A stretch of 64,000 nucleotides of DNA from Ensifer canadensis. GTDB taxonomy: Bacteria; Pseudomonadota; Alphaproteobacteria; Rhizobiales; Rhizobiaceae. A program made the position numbers and the translations under genes. Positions 54,733 through 62,937 of the stretch are shown here, piece by piece (positions within the stretch are counted from its first letter, which is position 1; the number at the start of each line of letters is the position of its first letter). The stretch is taken from positions 2,904,501 through 2,968,500 of the forward strand of contig NZ_CP083370.1 of assembly GCF_017488845.2 (NCBI RefSeq). Reading direction: 5' to 3'. Below the pieces are notes generated by a model. It did no database searches. It was given only the letters and a program-made list of their open reading frames with translations, and was not told the origin of the DNA.

Positions 54733-55552
54733 TATCGAGATCCGCAACGTCTACAAGATCTTCGGCCAGGACGCCAAGGCGGCACTCGCCATGGCCAAGG
54801 ACGGCCTCGACAAATCTGAGATTCTCGCCCGCTCCGGCTGCAGCGTCGGCCTCAACGACGTCAGCCTGACGATCGGTGCCGGCAAGATCTTCGTCATCAT
54901 GGGCCTGTCCGGATCGGGTAAGTCGACGCTGGTGCGCCACATCAACCGGCTGATCGAACCGACCAGCGGCCAGGTGGTCTTCGACGGCAGCAACATCCTC
55001 GAGCTCGACGCCAAGGCGCTTCGCACCTTCCGCATGCACCGCGTCAGCATGGTGTTCCAGAGCTTTGCCCTGATGCCGCACCGCACCGTGCTGCAGAACG
55101 TCGTCTACGGCCAGCGGGTGCGCGGCCTTTCCAAGGCCGACAGCCGCGACATCGGCATGAAATGGATCGAGACGGTCGGGCTCTCAGGCTACGACGCCAA
55201 GTTCCCGCATCAGCTGTCGGGCGGTATGAAGCAGCGCGTCGGCCTTGCCCGGGCGCTGGCCGCCGACACCGATGTCATCCTGATGGACGAAGCGTTCTCG
55301 GCGCTCGATCCGCTGATCCGCGCCGACATGCAGGACCAGTTGCTGCAGCTGCAGCAGAACCTGTCGAAGACCATCGTCTTCATCACCCATGACCTCGACG
55401 AGGCTTTGCGCATCGGCTCGGAAATCGCCATCCTGAAGGACGGCCAGGTGGTGCAGGTGGGAACGCCTGACGATATTCTCGACAAGCCCGCCAACGACTA
55501 TGTCGCCCGGTTCGTCCAGCGCCGCCAGGGAAGGCCAGAAACTCATGACTGA
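54725..55552 (+). CDS. hutV: ABC ATPase HutV
   Basis: A 275-residue ProV-like ATPase. Walker A MGLSGSGKSTLVRHINRL, signature QLSGGMKQRVGLARALA and Walker B VILMDEAFSALDPLIR are all present. It lacks the C-terminal CBS osmosensor domains of ProV/OpuAA. ATG 54725 lies inside the end of hutW. It overlaps the hutH-like gene by 8 bp. Confidence 0.92.
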   Translation: MADIEIRNVYKIFGQDAKAALAMAKDGLDKSEILARSGCSVGLNDVSLTIGAGKIFVIMGLSGSGKSTLVRHINRLIEPTSGQVVFDGSNILELDAKALRTFRMHRVSMVFQSFALMPHRTVLQNVVYGQRVRGLSKADSRDIGMKWIETVGLSGYDAKFPHQLSGGMKQRVGLARALAADTDVILMDEAFSALDPLIRADMQDQLLQLQQNLSKTIVFITHDLDEALRIGSEIAILKDGQVVQVGTPDDILDKPANDYVARFVQRRQGRPETHD

Positions 55553-57032
55553 AACCGTCACGCTTGATGGACCGGCAACCTGGGTGGAGATCGCCGCGGT
55601 CGCAGATGGCGCTCGGCTGACGCTTTCCGCGGCCACTCGCGAGCGCATCGTCCAGGCCCGCGCCGTGGTCGAGGCGCTGGTCGATCGCGGCATTCGCGGC
55701 TACGGCATCAACACAGGTGTCGGTGCGCTTTGCGATGTCATCATCGACAGGGAAAACCAGCAGGCGCTGTCGCGCAACATCATCCTCAGCCATGCCTGCG
55801 GCGTCGGCGAGCCGCTCGGGCGGGCCGAGGCACGGGCGGTAATGGCCGCCCAGATCGCCAATTTCGCCCATGGCTATTCCGGGGTGCGCATTGAGACGGT
55901 CGAGACGCTGCTGGCGTTGCTCAATGCCGGCCTCATTCCCAATATCCCCTCGCGCGGCTCGGTCGGCTACCTCTCTCATGCCGCGTCCATCGGCCTCGTG
56001 CTGATCGGCCATGGCTCGGCAAACGACGGCAAGGCAACAGTCGGCGGTGCCGAAGCCTTGCGTCGGCTCGAGCTCCAGCCCCTGCAGTTGCAGGCCAAGG
56101 AGGGCTTGAGCCTCGTCAACGGCACGCCCTGCGCCACCGGCCTTGCCGCGCTGGCGCTGTCGCGCGCACAAAAACTCTTCGCCTGGGCGGATGCCGCATC
56201 GGCGCTGACCTATGAAAACCTCGGCAGCCAGGCCAATGCCTTTGCCGCCGGCCCGCTGGCGCTGCGGCACTCGTCCGGACTGCAGGCGGTCGGCAAGACG
56301 CTGCGCGACCTTCTGGAGGATAGCCCAATGCTGGCGGCAAGCGCCGGCACGCGCACACAGGATCCCTTGAGCCTGCGCGCCGTGCCGCATGTGCATGGCG
56401 CCGCCCGCGACGCCTTCGACCATGTGGCCGAGGTGGTGAACCGGGAGCTGGCAAGCCTCACCGACAACCCGGCCGTTTCAGGCACGCCGGAGGCGCCGGA
56501 GGTGCATTCGCAGGCTCATGCGGTTGGAGCAGCACTCGGTCTCGCCATGGACAGTCTCGCGGTCGCCGTTGCCGAAGTTGCGGCGATATCTGAGCGTCGC
56601 ATCGACCGGCTGGTCAACCCGCTCGTCAGTGGCCTGCCCGCCTTTCTCGCCGGCGACAGTGGTGTTTCCTCCGGCTACATGATCGCCCAGTATACGGCGG
56701 CTGCCCTTGCCGCGGAGAACCGTCGCCTAGCAGCCCCCGCCAGCCTTGATGGTGGCATCACCTCGGCGCTGCAGGAGGATATCCTGACGCACGCCACGCC
56801 CGCCGCCTGGAAGGCGCTTGAAATCGTCGACAACCTCGAGCGCATTCTTTCAATCGAGCTGCTCGCGGCCGCACAGGCCTATGACCTGCAGCCCCGCGCA
56901 ACGGCCAAGGCGAAACGCACCGAGGCGCTCTACCAGCGCATCCGCGCCGTCGTTCCCGTCTATGCAGACGACCGGCCGATGAACGAGGATTTCGACCGCA
57001 TGCGGCTCGTCATTCAGGAAGAGACGCCATGA
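55545..57032 (+). CDS. HutH-like ammonia-lyase-family protein lacking the MIO triad
   Basis: A 495-residue member of the HAL/PAL fold family. Conserved blocks are YGINTGVG (Tyr53), LSHACGVGEP (His83), KEGLSLVNGT (Asn192), SERRIDRLVNP and SALQED. However, the position of the Ala-Ser-Gly that cyclises to the MIO electrophile is Tyr142-Leu143-Ser144, in GSVGYLSHAAS instead of GSVGASGDLAP. The catalytic Tyr of the YSLR motif is also Leu275 (QDPLSLR). The frame is continuous, so sequencing error is unlikely. It is usually annotated as histidase by family and operon, but ordinary ammonia-lyase chemistry is doubtful. It overlaps hutV and the hutD-like gene. Family fold certain; activity unknown. Confidence 0.85.
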   Translation: MTETVTLDGPATWVEIAAVADGARLTLSAATRERIVQARAVVEALVDRGIRGYGINTGVGALCDVIIDRENQQALSRNIILSHACGVGEPLGRAEARAVMAAQIANFAHGYSGVRIETVETLLALLNAGLIPNIPSRGSVGYLSHAASIGLVLIGHGSANDGKATVGGAEALRRLELQPLQLQAKEGLSLVNGTPCATGLAALALSRAQKLFAWADAASALTYENLGSQANAFAAGPLALRHSSGLQAVGKTLRDLLEDSPMLAASAGTRTQDPLSLRAVPHVHGAARDAFDHVAEVVNRELASLTDNPAVSGTPEAPEVHSQAHAVGAALGLAMDSLAVAVAEVAAISERRIDRLVNPLVSGLPAFLAGDSGVSSGYMIAQYTAAALAAENRRLAAPASLDGGITSALQEDILTHATPAAWKALEIVDNLERILSIELLAAAQAYDLQPRATAKAKRTEALYQRIRAVVPVYADDRPMNEDFDRMRLVIQEETP

Positions 57033-57613
57033 AGCTCCTGCCCGCCTCCGGCCACAAGCGCATGCCCTGGAAAAACGGCGGCGGCGAAACCATCGAGATA
57101 TCAGTCTTTCCGGAAGGCGCATCGCTTTCGGAGTTTGACTGGCGGGTGAGCATGGCGACCGTCGCAAGCGATGGCCCCTTCTCTGCTTTTCCCGGCATCG
57201 ACCGCACGCTGTCGATCCTTAAAGGCAACGGCATGACGCTCTTGATCGAAGGCCGCGACCCGGCCCGATTGACGGAAGCGGATGCGCCCCTTGCCTTCCC
57301 CGCCGACGTCGCCACATCGGCCAGCCTGATTAACGGCACGATCGTCGACCTCAATGTCATGACCCGCCGGGGCAAGCTCATCCATCGGGTGCGCCGGCTG
57401 GCGATCGACGGCGAGCATTCGCTGGCGAGCGAGGCTACCACCACCATGGTCTTTTGCCATCGCGGCGCGGTGGAGCTGGATGGTAACGGCCAGACGCTTG
57501 CGCTTTCCGTCGGCGATGCGGTGATCCTCGAGGGGCCGGTTGCGGCCACGGTGAAGGCGCCGGCGCCGTGCGAGGTGTTTCTCATCGAGATCGACCCGGC
57601 GCCGAGCGTCTGA
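57029..57613 (+). CDS. hutD: HutD family protein
   Basis: A 194-residue HutD/Ves double cupin. It starts MKLLPASGHKRMPWKNGGGET, and WRVSMATVASDGPFSAFPGIDRTL is the family signature. In Pseudomonas, HutD tunes histidine-operon expression, possibly by binding formimidoylglutamate. The start overlaps the previous stop by 4 bp (ATGA), making it the last gene of the hutXWV-hutH-like unit. Confidence 0.9.
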   Translation: MKLLPASGHKRMPWKNGGGETIEISVFPEGASLSEFDWRVSMATVASDGPFSAFPGIDRTLSILKGNGMTLLIEGRDPARLTEADAPLAFPADVATSASLINGTIVDLNVMTRRGKLIHRVRRLAIDGEHSLASEATTTMVFCHRGAVELDGNGQTLALSVGDAVILEGPVAATVKAPAPCEVFLIEIDPAPSV

Positions 57614-57702
57614 CTGCGCCTGGTGCCGGCGGCCAGCTCCGCGCCGCTCTCCGATCGCGCAACCTCAGCTTACAACCGAACGGACGGCGCCAACACCAAC
57701 GG

Positions 57703-57963
57703 CTACTTTGCGTCGCTGGCGCTGATCTCCTTCTGCTGCGTCACGATCGCCTCCGTCTGGATCTTGGTGTTCTCGCCGACGGCGATTATCCAGCGCTCCC
57801 CCTCCTTCACCAGGATGTAGAGCGGGCTGCCTTCCGCTTCTCCGAGGATCGGCGAGCCATCGTCCAACACCGGGCGCTGGCGCCGGGAGATAGCGTCGAA
57901 ATCCGGCAAGCCTGAGCATTCTCGACGCTCCTCGCCAGGATTGGCACCGATTTTTCCGTTCAT
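57703..57963 (-). CDS. hypothetical 86-residue protein
   Basis: The frame from ATG 57963 encodes a soluble basic/acidic protein. A beta-rich C-terminal half reads SPLYILVKEGERWIIAVGEN and then QTEAIVTQQKE. I do not recognise it. Codon use looks protein-coding, but no clear ribosome site precedes the ATG. Upstream in-frame starts to 58062 are possible, though they would overlap the region before the neighbouring small gene. Confidence 0.5.
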   Translation of the reverse strand: MNGKIGANPGEERRECSGLPDFDAISRRQRPVLDDGSPILGEAEGSPLYILVKEGERWIIAVGENTKIQTEAIVTQQKEISASDAK

Positions 57964-58082
57964 AATTCGGTAACCATACGGCGTGTTACCCGGGGAACAG
58001 CGCATTCGACGCCACACGATAGTCTCCATGCCACGGTTTGACAGTCTCTCAACAGCAAACACAAGGCTTGGAGGATACGGAC

Positions 58083-58241
58083 ATGATCAAGACCGGTTTC
58101 GGCGTTTCCATCACCGTTCTGGCCTTCTCTCTGGCAGTGATCGCCTTCATGAATGTGGCCCTGTCCCAATATCGGGCGGCAGAAATTGCCGACATCACCC
58201 TGCCCGACTACAGCACGATCACCTCGTCCATCCATCGCTAA
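58083..58241 (+). CDS. 52-residue single-pass membrane protein
   Basis: ATG 58083 is preceded by GGAGGA at ideal distance and opens a 52-codon frame. The product MIKTGFGVSITVLAFSLAVI has one helix (about 5-28), then a polar tail with YRAAEIADITLPDYSTI. A TTGACA-like box lies at 58039-58044 but without a good -10. Strong initiation supports a real microprotein. Function unknown. A CCACC/GGTGG hairpin follows the stop. Confidence 0.65.
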   Translation: MIKTGFGVSITVLAFSLAVIAFMNVALSQYRAAEIADITLPDYSTITSSIHR

Positions 58242-58453
58242 AGCGCGCCGTCTCGATTTCCACCGGGCAGGAAACCGGGTGGCTTGCCCGACGCTGAGGG
58301 GCAAGAATGCTCGATCAAACGATGGAGCCAGCCATGATGTCCCTGCTCACCCTCCACGCGTTGGCAGCCACACGAGGCGACGGTCTTCGCCTCGAACTCC
58401 TCACCGCTATCGCCCAAGAAAACCTGATGTCCGTGGCCGGCAAACACGGCGTT

Positions 58454-59416
58454 TCACTTTACGCAGGCATTGAGCGCCTTGATGGCCTCATCGGCTCCCG
58501 CGAGATCGACCCTGGTTTGCGCAGCGCCGGCCGATCGAAACGTCAGTTCAGCGCTTTGCGCTAACGCCGATTGCAACGCGTCCCTGTCAGCGCCGACGTG
58601 AACAGTCAGGAGATGAGGCGTGCGGATATCGACTCCGCGTACTGCAAACGCCTTGCCGCCGATCCTCAAGTCACCCGCGGATGCGCTCTTCTCGGTGAGA
58701 TTCCAGCTGTTGTTGAAGAGGCTGAGGTGAAACGCCTGATTGCGGTCGGCATACAGGATGAGCGCGACCTTTCGGTCGACGTTTTTCGACATCAGACAGC
58801 CTTTTCGTCCCCCATCCAATGGGTCTCCAGTCCAACTGCCCACCTGAAATTTTTGCTCAGAGCTTTCGCGCTTCGCCTCGTCCTGGTCACTTCCATCGCG
58901 CTCCATCTGCGGCGGCTTTCCGTCGGACCTGAACTGCAGAGCGTACTGGCTTTTGCCGATATCGGTGGCCTCGCAAACCGTCATGGCCTCGCCCTTGAAG
59001 GGGTTGGTGTAACCGCATCCGCCAGCCACTTCCTTCATCTCGAATTCAGCCGCTTCCTTACCGGGGTCCACAACGATCCTGTTGACGCTCTGCAACTGAC
59101 TGTCCGGGTCGGGCTTCTCGGCCTCGCGTCCTCGGAAAGTCACTGCAACGCCGGACTTGAGGAAAACCGTGAAACCGGATCGGCCGTCTGGATAAACCGA
59201 TTGTACCAGCATGCCGTCACATTGGCTCGTCCAGTCTTCACCTGCAACGATGAGGCTCTCACAGGTGCCGGTCAGCGTTCCCGTGGTCAGATCATCCGTG
59301 AGGGCCTGAGACTGGGCCGGCAGACTGATCAGCATACACGCGGCCAAGATAGCGGAAAACGGGCCAGCACGGAGTTTCGAAACTGCAATCGTCATAGTAT
59401 TCGCCGAATCGCTCAT
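58454..59416 (-). CDS. hypothetical exported protein, IalB-like traits
   Basis: A 320-residue protein with a signal peptide ending near residue 38 (PAQSQALTDD). It has two beta-rich halves: an N-terminal half with paired cysteines (GTCESL, SQCDGM and later GGCGYT, TVCEAT), and a C-terminal half containing KGCLMSKNV and ending FRSAGAAQTRVDL..LNACVK. The second half loosely resembles invasion-associated locus B-type periplasmic proteins. Starts at 59416 and 59395 are both possible, and neither has a strong ribosome site. Confidence 0.65.
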   Translation of the reverse strand: MSDSANTMTIAVSKLRAGPFSAILAACMLISLPAQSQALTDDLTTGTLTGTCESLIVAGEDWTSQCDGMLVQSVYPDGRSGFTVFLKSGVAVTFRGREAEKPDPDSQLQSVNRIVVDPGKEAAEFEMKEVAGGCGYTNPFKGEAMTVCEATDIGKSQYALQFRSDGKPPQMERDGSDQDEAKRESSEQKFQVGSWTGDPLDGGRKGCLMSKNVDRKVALILYADRNQAFHLSLFNNSWNLTEKSASAGDLRIGGKAFAVRGVDIRTPHLLTVHVGADRDALQSALAQSAELTFRSAGAAQTRVDLAGADEAIKALNACVK

Positions 59417-59859
59417 ATATTCAAAGTTGCGTTTAGCCTACAACGGCAATGGTCGGCCCGCCAGCGTTCCGCGCTGACAGCAGGAGGCTGAATTGGCAGC
59501 AGCAACCTGGGCGGGCAGCCATTGGCTACGACCGGTTCAGGCACCCCCAGAGCTTCGAGACCCGCTTTTCTCCAGATCTCCCTGATAGCCGCACTCTTGG
59601 CGGCAAGGCGACGGGCGAACCTAAGTACGGCGATCGCCATGATCGCGGCCTGACCGTTGCGCAGTCGGCCGGCGCTATTCTCCGCGTCAGGCAGAGCCGG
59701 CCGGTCTCCTTGAAACGTGAACGGCCGATGTCCTGGTGGAGAAACCTCCCTTCCCATTGTCGGCACGAACAAAGACTTCCCCTGGCATGACTTTGCTGCT
59801 TGGATGGACCGCACCGGCCGCCTCATGGCCGATGCCCATCCGTTGCCAGGAAGTTTCCG
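59417..59859. other. 443-bp spacer without a convincing gene
   Basis: Short frames exist on both strands (59449-59790 plus, 59413-59880 minus), but none has a ribosome site or recognisable sequence. The segment may hold a decayed gene. The end contains the AGGAAG site for the EamA gene. Confidence 0.5.
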
Positions 59860-60921
59860 ATGTCGAGCGATCATTCCCACCTCTGGCCCGGCGTTCCCCT
59901 CGCCCTGGGGTCCGCCGTTCTCTTCGGCGCCTCGACGCCGCTTTCAAAACTTCTGCTCGGCACCATTGACCCCTGGCTGCTCGCCGGCATGCTTTATCTC
60001 GGCGCCGGGATTGGCTTGGCGATCGTTCACCGCGCCCGCGCCCTGGTCGGACTCGATGGCGTCGAAGCGCCGCTGGCGCCCGCCGATATTCCCTGGCTGA
60101 TTACCGTGATCCTGTTCGGCGGCGTGCTCGGCCCGCTGTTGCTGATGTTCGGCCTATCCCAGACCACGGCCGCCTCCGGATCGCTGCTCCTCAACCTCGA
60201 GGGACTGGCGACAATGGCGATTGCCTGGCTGGTGTTTCGCGAGAATGTCGATCGCCGCCTGCTCCTGGGCGCAGCCGCAATTTTATGCGGCGCGGTTCTC
60301 CTGTCGTGGAACGGTGCAGGCCTGAGCCTCGATCGCGGCAGCCTGCTGATATCAGGCGCCTGCCTTGCCTGGGGCATCGACAACAATCTGACGCGAAAAC
60401 TCTCCTCCGCCGATCCCGTCCAGATCGCCATGATCAAGGGTTTGGCTGCCGGCGCCACCAACCTCGCCCTTGCCCTGTCGCTCGGCGCCTCGCTGCCGTC
60501 TGTCGGCCTCACGGCAGCAGCCGCCCTCGTCGGCTTCCTCGGTGTCGGCATCAGCCTCGTCTTCTTCATGCTCGGCCTGCGCCATCTCGGCACGGCGCGC
60601 ACTGGCGCTTACTTCTCGCTCGCCCCCTTCATCGGCGCCCTTCTCTCGATCGCCCTCTTCCGCGACACGATCACCCTGCAATTCCTCTCAGCCGGCCTGC
60701 TGATGGCCTTTGGCCTCTGGATGCACCTGGCCGAGCGCCACGACCACGAACACACCCACGAGGCGCTCGAGCACGAACACGCCCATATTCACGACGAACA
60801 TCACAACCACAGCCACGACGGCCCGGTCACCGAGCCGCACTCCCACTGGCACCGGCACGAACCGATGCGGCATAAGCATCCGCATTACCCGGACCTGCAT
60901 CACCGGCATAGTCATGGGTGA
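59860..60921 (+). CDS. EamA-family transporter with His-rich C-terminal tail
   Basis: A 353-residue membrane protein with ten hydrophobic helices in two EamA repeats (about 8-290). Blocks such as LFGASTPLSKLLL and FGLSQTTAASGSLLLNLEGLATMAIAW mark the family. The last 60 residues are a hydrophilic tail of repeated His with Glu/Asp (HDHEHTHE, HEHAHIHDEHHNHSHD and more), like tails of metal transporters. A metal-linked substrate or metal sensing is a reasonable guess. ATG 59860 follows AGGAAG. Confidence 0.85.
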   Translation: MSSDHSHLWPGVPLALGSAVLFGASTPLSKLLLGTIDPWLLAGMLYLGAGIGLAIVHRARALVGLDGVEAPLAPADIPWLITVILFGGVLGPLLLMFGLSQTTAASGSLLLNLEGLATMAIAWLVFRENVDRRLLLGAAAILCGAVLLSWNGAGLSLDRGSLLISGACLAWGIDNNLTRKLSSADPVQIAMIKGLAAGATNLALALSLGASLPSVGLTAAAALVGFLGVGISLVFFMLGLRHLGTARTGAYFSLAPFIGALLSIALFRDTITLQFLSAGLLMAFGLWMHLAERHDHEHTHEALEHEHAHIHDEHHNHSHDGPVTEPHSHWHRHEPMRHKHPHYPDLHHRHSHG

Positions 60922-61124
60922 GGGCGTTTAGGTGCCCTGAAATTACCTCTGAGACGGCTTGAAAGTGCGTCGAAGTTGCGGATTTTGGAGCATATCGGAA
61001 ATGCAAATTTTCCGGACTTGCGTGGCAAAATTCCGGAAAAGCGCGAGCTATAGCGGCGATGGTTCGCGCTGGTGCGGGACGGACCGGGCATTCTGTGCCT
61101 GATCCGCCTGGGGATTGATCCCCG

Positions 61125-61940
61125 TTATGCCTGGACCAGCATCTTGACAACCTCATCGGTCGTCCAAAGGCCGTTGGCCATGTAGCGGAAATTGATCAGC
61201 GCAGAGAGATAGCCGTCACCCTCCGGCAACTTCGGCGCAGCGACCGCATCGCGAACGATGCCGACTTCGAAGCCAAGTTCGAGGAATTCGCGGCAATGCG
61301 ACTCCACGCACATATTGGCGAGCATTCCTGCCAGGATGATCTGGTCAACGCGCTGCTTTCGCGCCTGCAATGGCAGGTCGTTGGCTTGCGGGCCGTATAG
61401 CTTGTGCGGCGAGCAAATGATCGTCTTCCCGTCCTCGATGTACGCTTTAAATTCCGGAAGGAAATCTGCGCCGGAGCCACGAAATCCGTCCTGCGTGTAT
61501 GGGCCTTTTCGATCGAAGATGCCGACCTTATGCTGGAAGACTTCGAGTGGGCCTTGGATTTTCCACGAATGGTCCCAGTGGTAATAGTAGTGCGGCGAAA
61601 TTGCCACGACGATGTCGGCTGCTTTGGCGGCCTCGAAAAGGCGGCCAAGGTTTGCGACTACGTTGTGCTCGGTCACACTCTCTCCCACGACCGGCCAGGC
61701 AAGGCCCTTCGGGCTCATGAAATCGATTTGCGGGTCGATCACGACCAGGGCCGCACGCGATCGGTCCAACTTCATGTTGCCCTTTTCAAGGGCCGGATTT
61801 GGTGGATCGGCATAGGGATCATTGGTGGCCGCTTGCGCTCCTCCGCCGCCGACAGCAGTGAGCGCGGTCGCCGCCGTGATCCCGGCGACGGCACTTAAGA
61901 AGGATCTGCGGGGTGGGTTGCAACAATTATCATCATGCAT
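61125..61940 (-). CDS. Tat-exported isochorismatase-family protein
   Basis: A 271-residue protein with a twin-arginine signal (PRRSFLSAVAG at residues 10-20, cleavage near AQAATN). It is followed by an isochorismatase-fold hydrolase domain. The triad Asp is in VVIDPQIDFMS, Lys probably in CSPHKLYG, and Cys in LANMCVESHCR. Family members are usually cytoplasmic, so export of a folded enzyme is unusual. It stands alone; the substrate is unknown. Two cysteines precede the signal (DNCCNPP). Confidence 0.85.
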   Translation of the reverse strand: MHDDNCCNPPRRSFLSAVAGITAATALTAVGGGGAQAATNDPYADPPNPALEKGNMKLDRSRAALVVIDPQIDFMSPKGLAWPVVGESVTEHNVVANLGRLFEAAKAADIVVAISPHYYYHWDHSWKIQGPLEVFQHKVGIFDRKGPYTQDGFRGSGADFLPEFKAYIEDGKTIICSPHKLYGPQANDLPLQARKQRVDQIILAGMLANMCVESHCREFLELGFEVGIVRDAVAAPKLPEGDGYLSALINFRYMANGLWTTDEVVKMLVQA

Positions 61941-62348
61941 ATCGAAAGCCCTTTTGTGTTGGATGGGTTGACTGAATCACCGTCTGGGTCTCAAACGTCC
62001 GAAAGGACACAGTTCAGGTGATTTCGGACATGCCTCTGATGTCGCCTTTATCCGCCGACCGCGGTGACAACGGCAGGGGAAACACACCGAAGTCGATAGA
62101 TCGCCGCACCGGGAGGACAAAAGTGTTGAGGCGATGAAAGGAACCTATCAGCCGACCGCAGCTTGCGAAATTATACCGAGGTTTAAAGAAGCTAGGCGTA
62201 TGTGTTGGGGACGCCGTCCCGCGTGTCGTTTCCATGTCGCGTGCAGTAGCCGCGCCCTGCAGCGGAGGTCCGATTTGGTCGCCCCCCCCACTCGACAGCA
62301 GAACCCAGGCTCGCATGCGCCTCGCTGCGGACATGTCGCGCCGACGCA

Positions 62349-62678
62349 ATGATCTGGAGAGCCGCATCAAGGACGCCACCATTGCTCAACGGCGTCATCA
62401 ACGTTGCCAGCATAGGCACCGAACACCGCGACCTGGGGGATAACATTCGTTCGTGGCAGGCAGAGTTGGCCCAAGAGCCGGAGCCCGTCAGCCCAGTCAC
62501 TCTGCACCCGGCAGCGATCGAGTCGTACCGCCGCTCGCTGAAAGACCTGCGGAAGGTGATCGAGCGGAACCCGAAGAGCGCAGACGCCTATTCGAGGCTG
62601 ATGCGCCAGTTGATCAAGGAAGTACGGGTCAGAACTTGGAGAAGCGCAAGCCCGATATCCAACTCATTGGAAAGCTAA
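62349..62678 (+). pseudogene. degraded serine-recombinase C-terminal remnant
   Basis: The frame encodes DNIRSWQAELAQ, then LHPAAIESYRRSLKDLRKVI and YSRLMRQLIKEVRV. This matches the pattern of the coiled-coil/C-terminal end of large serine recombinases (typically LHP..ae.YR..v..L..aL....LR.LI). No catalytic domain is visible, and the 61941-62348 sequence upstream contains only short broken frames. It sits next to the 3' end of a tRNA gene, as expected for an old integration scar. Confidence 0.45.
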
Positions 62679-62726
62679 GGAGTTCCTTTGCAGAGACCCA
62701 ACCTAAGGTACGAGCGGGGTGTCTAA

Positions 62727-62803
62727 TGGTAGCGGAGGAGGGATTCGAACCCCCGACACAAGGATTATGATTCCTCTGCTCTAACCTACTGAGCTACTCC
62801 GCC
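62727..62803 (-). tRNA. tRNA-Met (anticodon CAT, elongator type)
   Basis: The minus strand reads GGCGGAGTAGCTCAGTAGGT through the anticodon loop ATCATAA and T-loop GTTCGAATC to CTACCA, with CCA encoded at 62729-62727. The acceptor stem GGCGGAG pairs with CTCCGCT with a normal mismatch pattern. The sequence closely resembles rhizobial elongator tRNA-Met; an Ile2 (lysidine) identity is less likely. Confidence 0.92.
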
Positions 62804-62855
62804 GGGTACCGCGTCAGGGCTTCGAAGGTGAAGCCGTCTTGACTGGACGGGCGGC

Positions 62856-62884
62856 TTATAAGGCCCGGTTCTGCCTAGTGTCAA
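62856..62884 (-). promoter_or_regulatory. tRNA-Met promoter
   Basis: On the minus strand TTGACA (62884-62879) and TTATAA (62861-62856) are separated by 17 bp, an almost ideal vegetative promoter. The tRNA 5' end is 53 bp beyond the -10 box. Confidence 0.8.
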
Positions 62885-62891
62885 GCCAAGT

Positions 62892-62920
62892 CGCGGGGAA
62901 AATGTGAAGTTTTCCCGCGC
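62892..62920 (-). terminator. hairpin after mnmA
   Basis: CGCGGGGAAAA and TTTTCCCGCG form a stem with one bulged G, 18 bp after the mnmA stop. The A/T part of the stem could act as the U-tract. Confidence 0.5.
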
Positions 62921-62937
62921 GATCGGAAATGACTGCC

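Noticed and set aside
55920..55990. Frameshift or sequencing error explaining the missing MIO triad
   Set aside because: The frame is continuous with conserved residues on both sides, and no alternative frame encodes ASGDLAP. The loss of the second catalytic Tyr is independent support for a true divergence.
58307..58564. 85-codon plus-strand frame
   Set aside because: It overlaps the end of the exported-protein gene on the other strand and lacks a ribosome site.
59413..59880. 155-codon minus-strand frame before the EamA gene
   Set aside because: No motif, no start signal and arginine-rich composition typical of a shadow frame; at most a decayed gene.
62453..62770. 105-codon frame ending across the tRNA gene
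   Set aside because: Its end (EGFEPPTQGL) is translated tRNA sequence, a well-known artefact.
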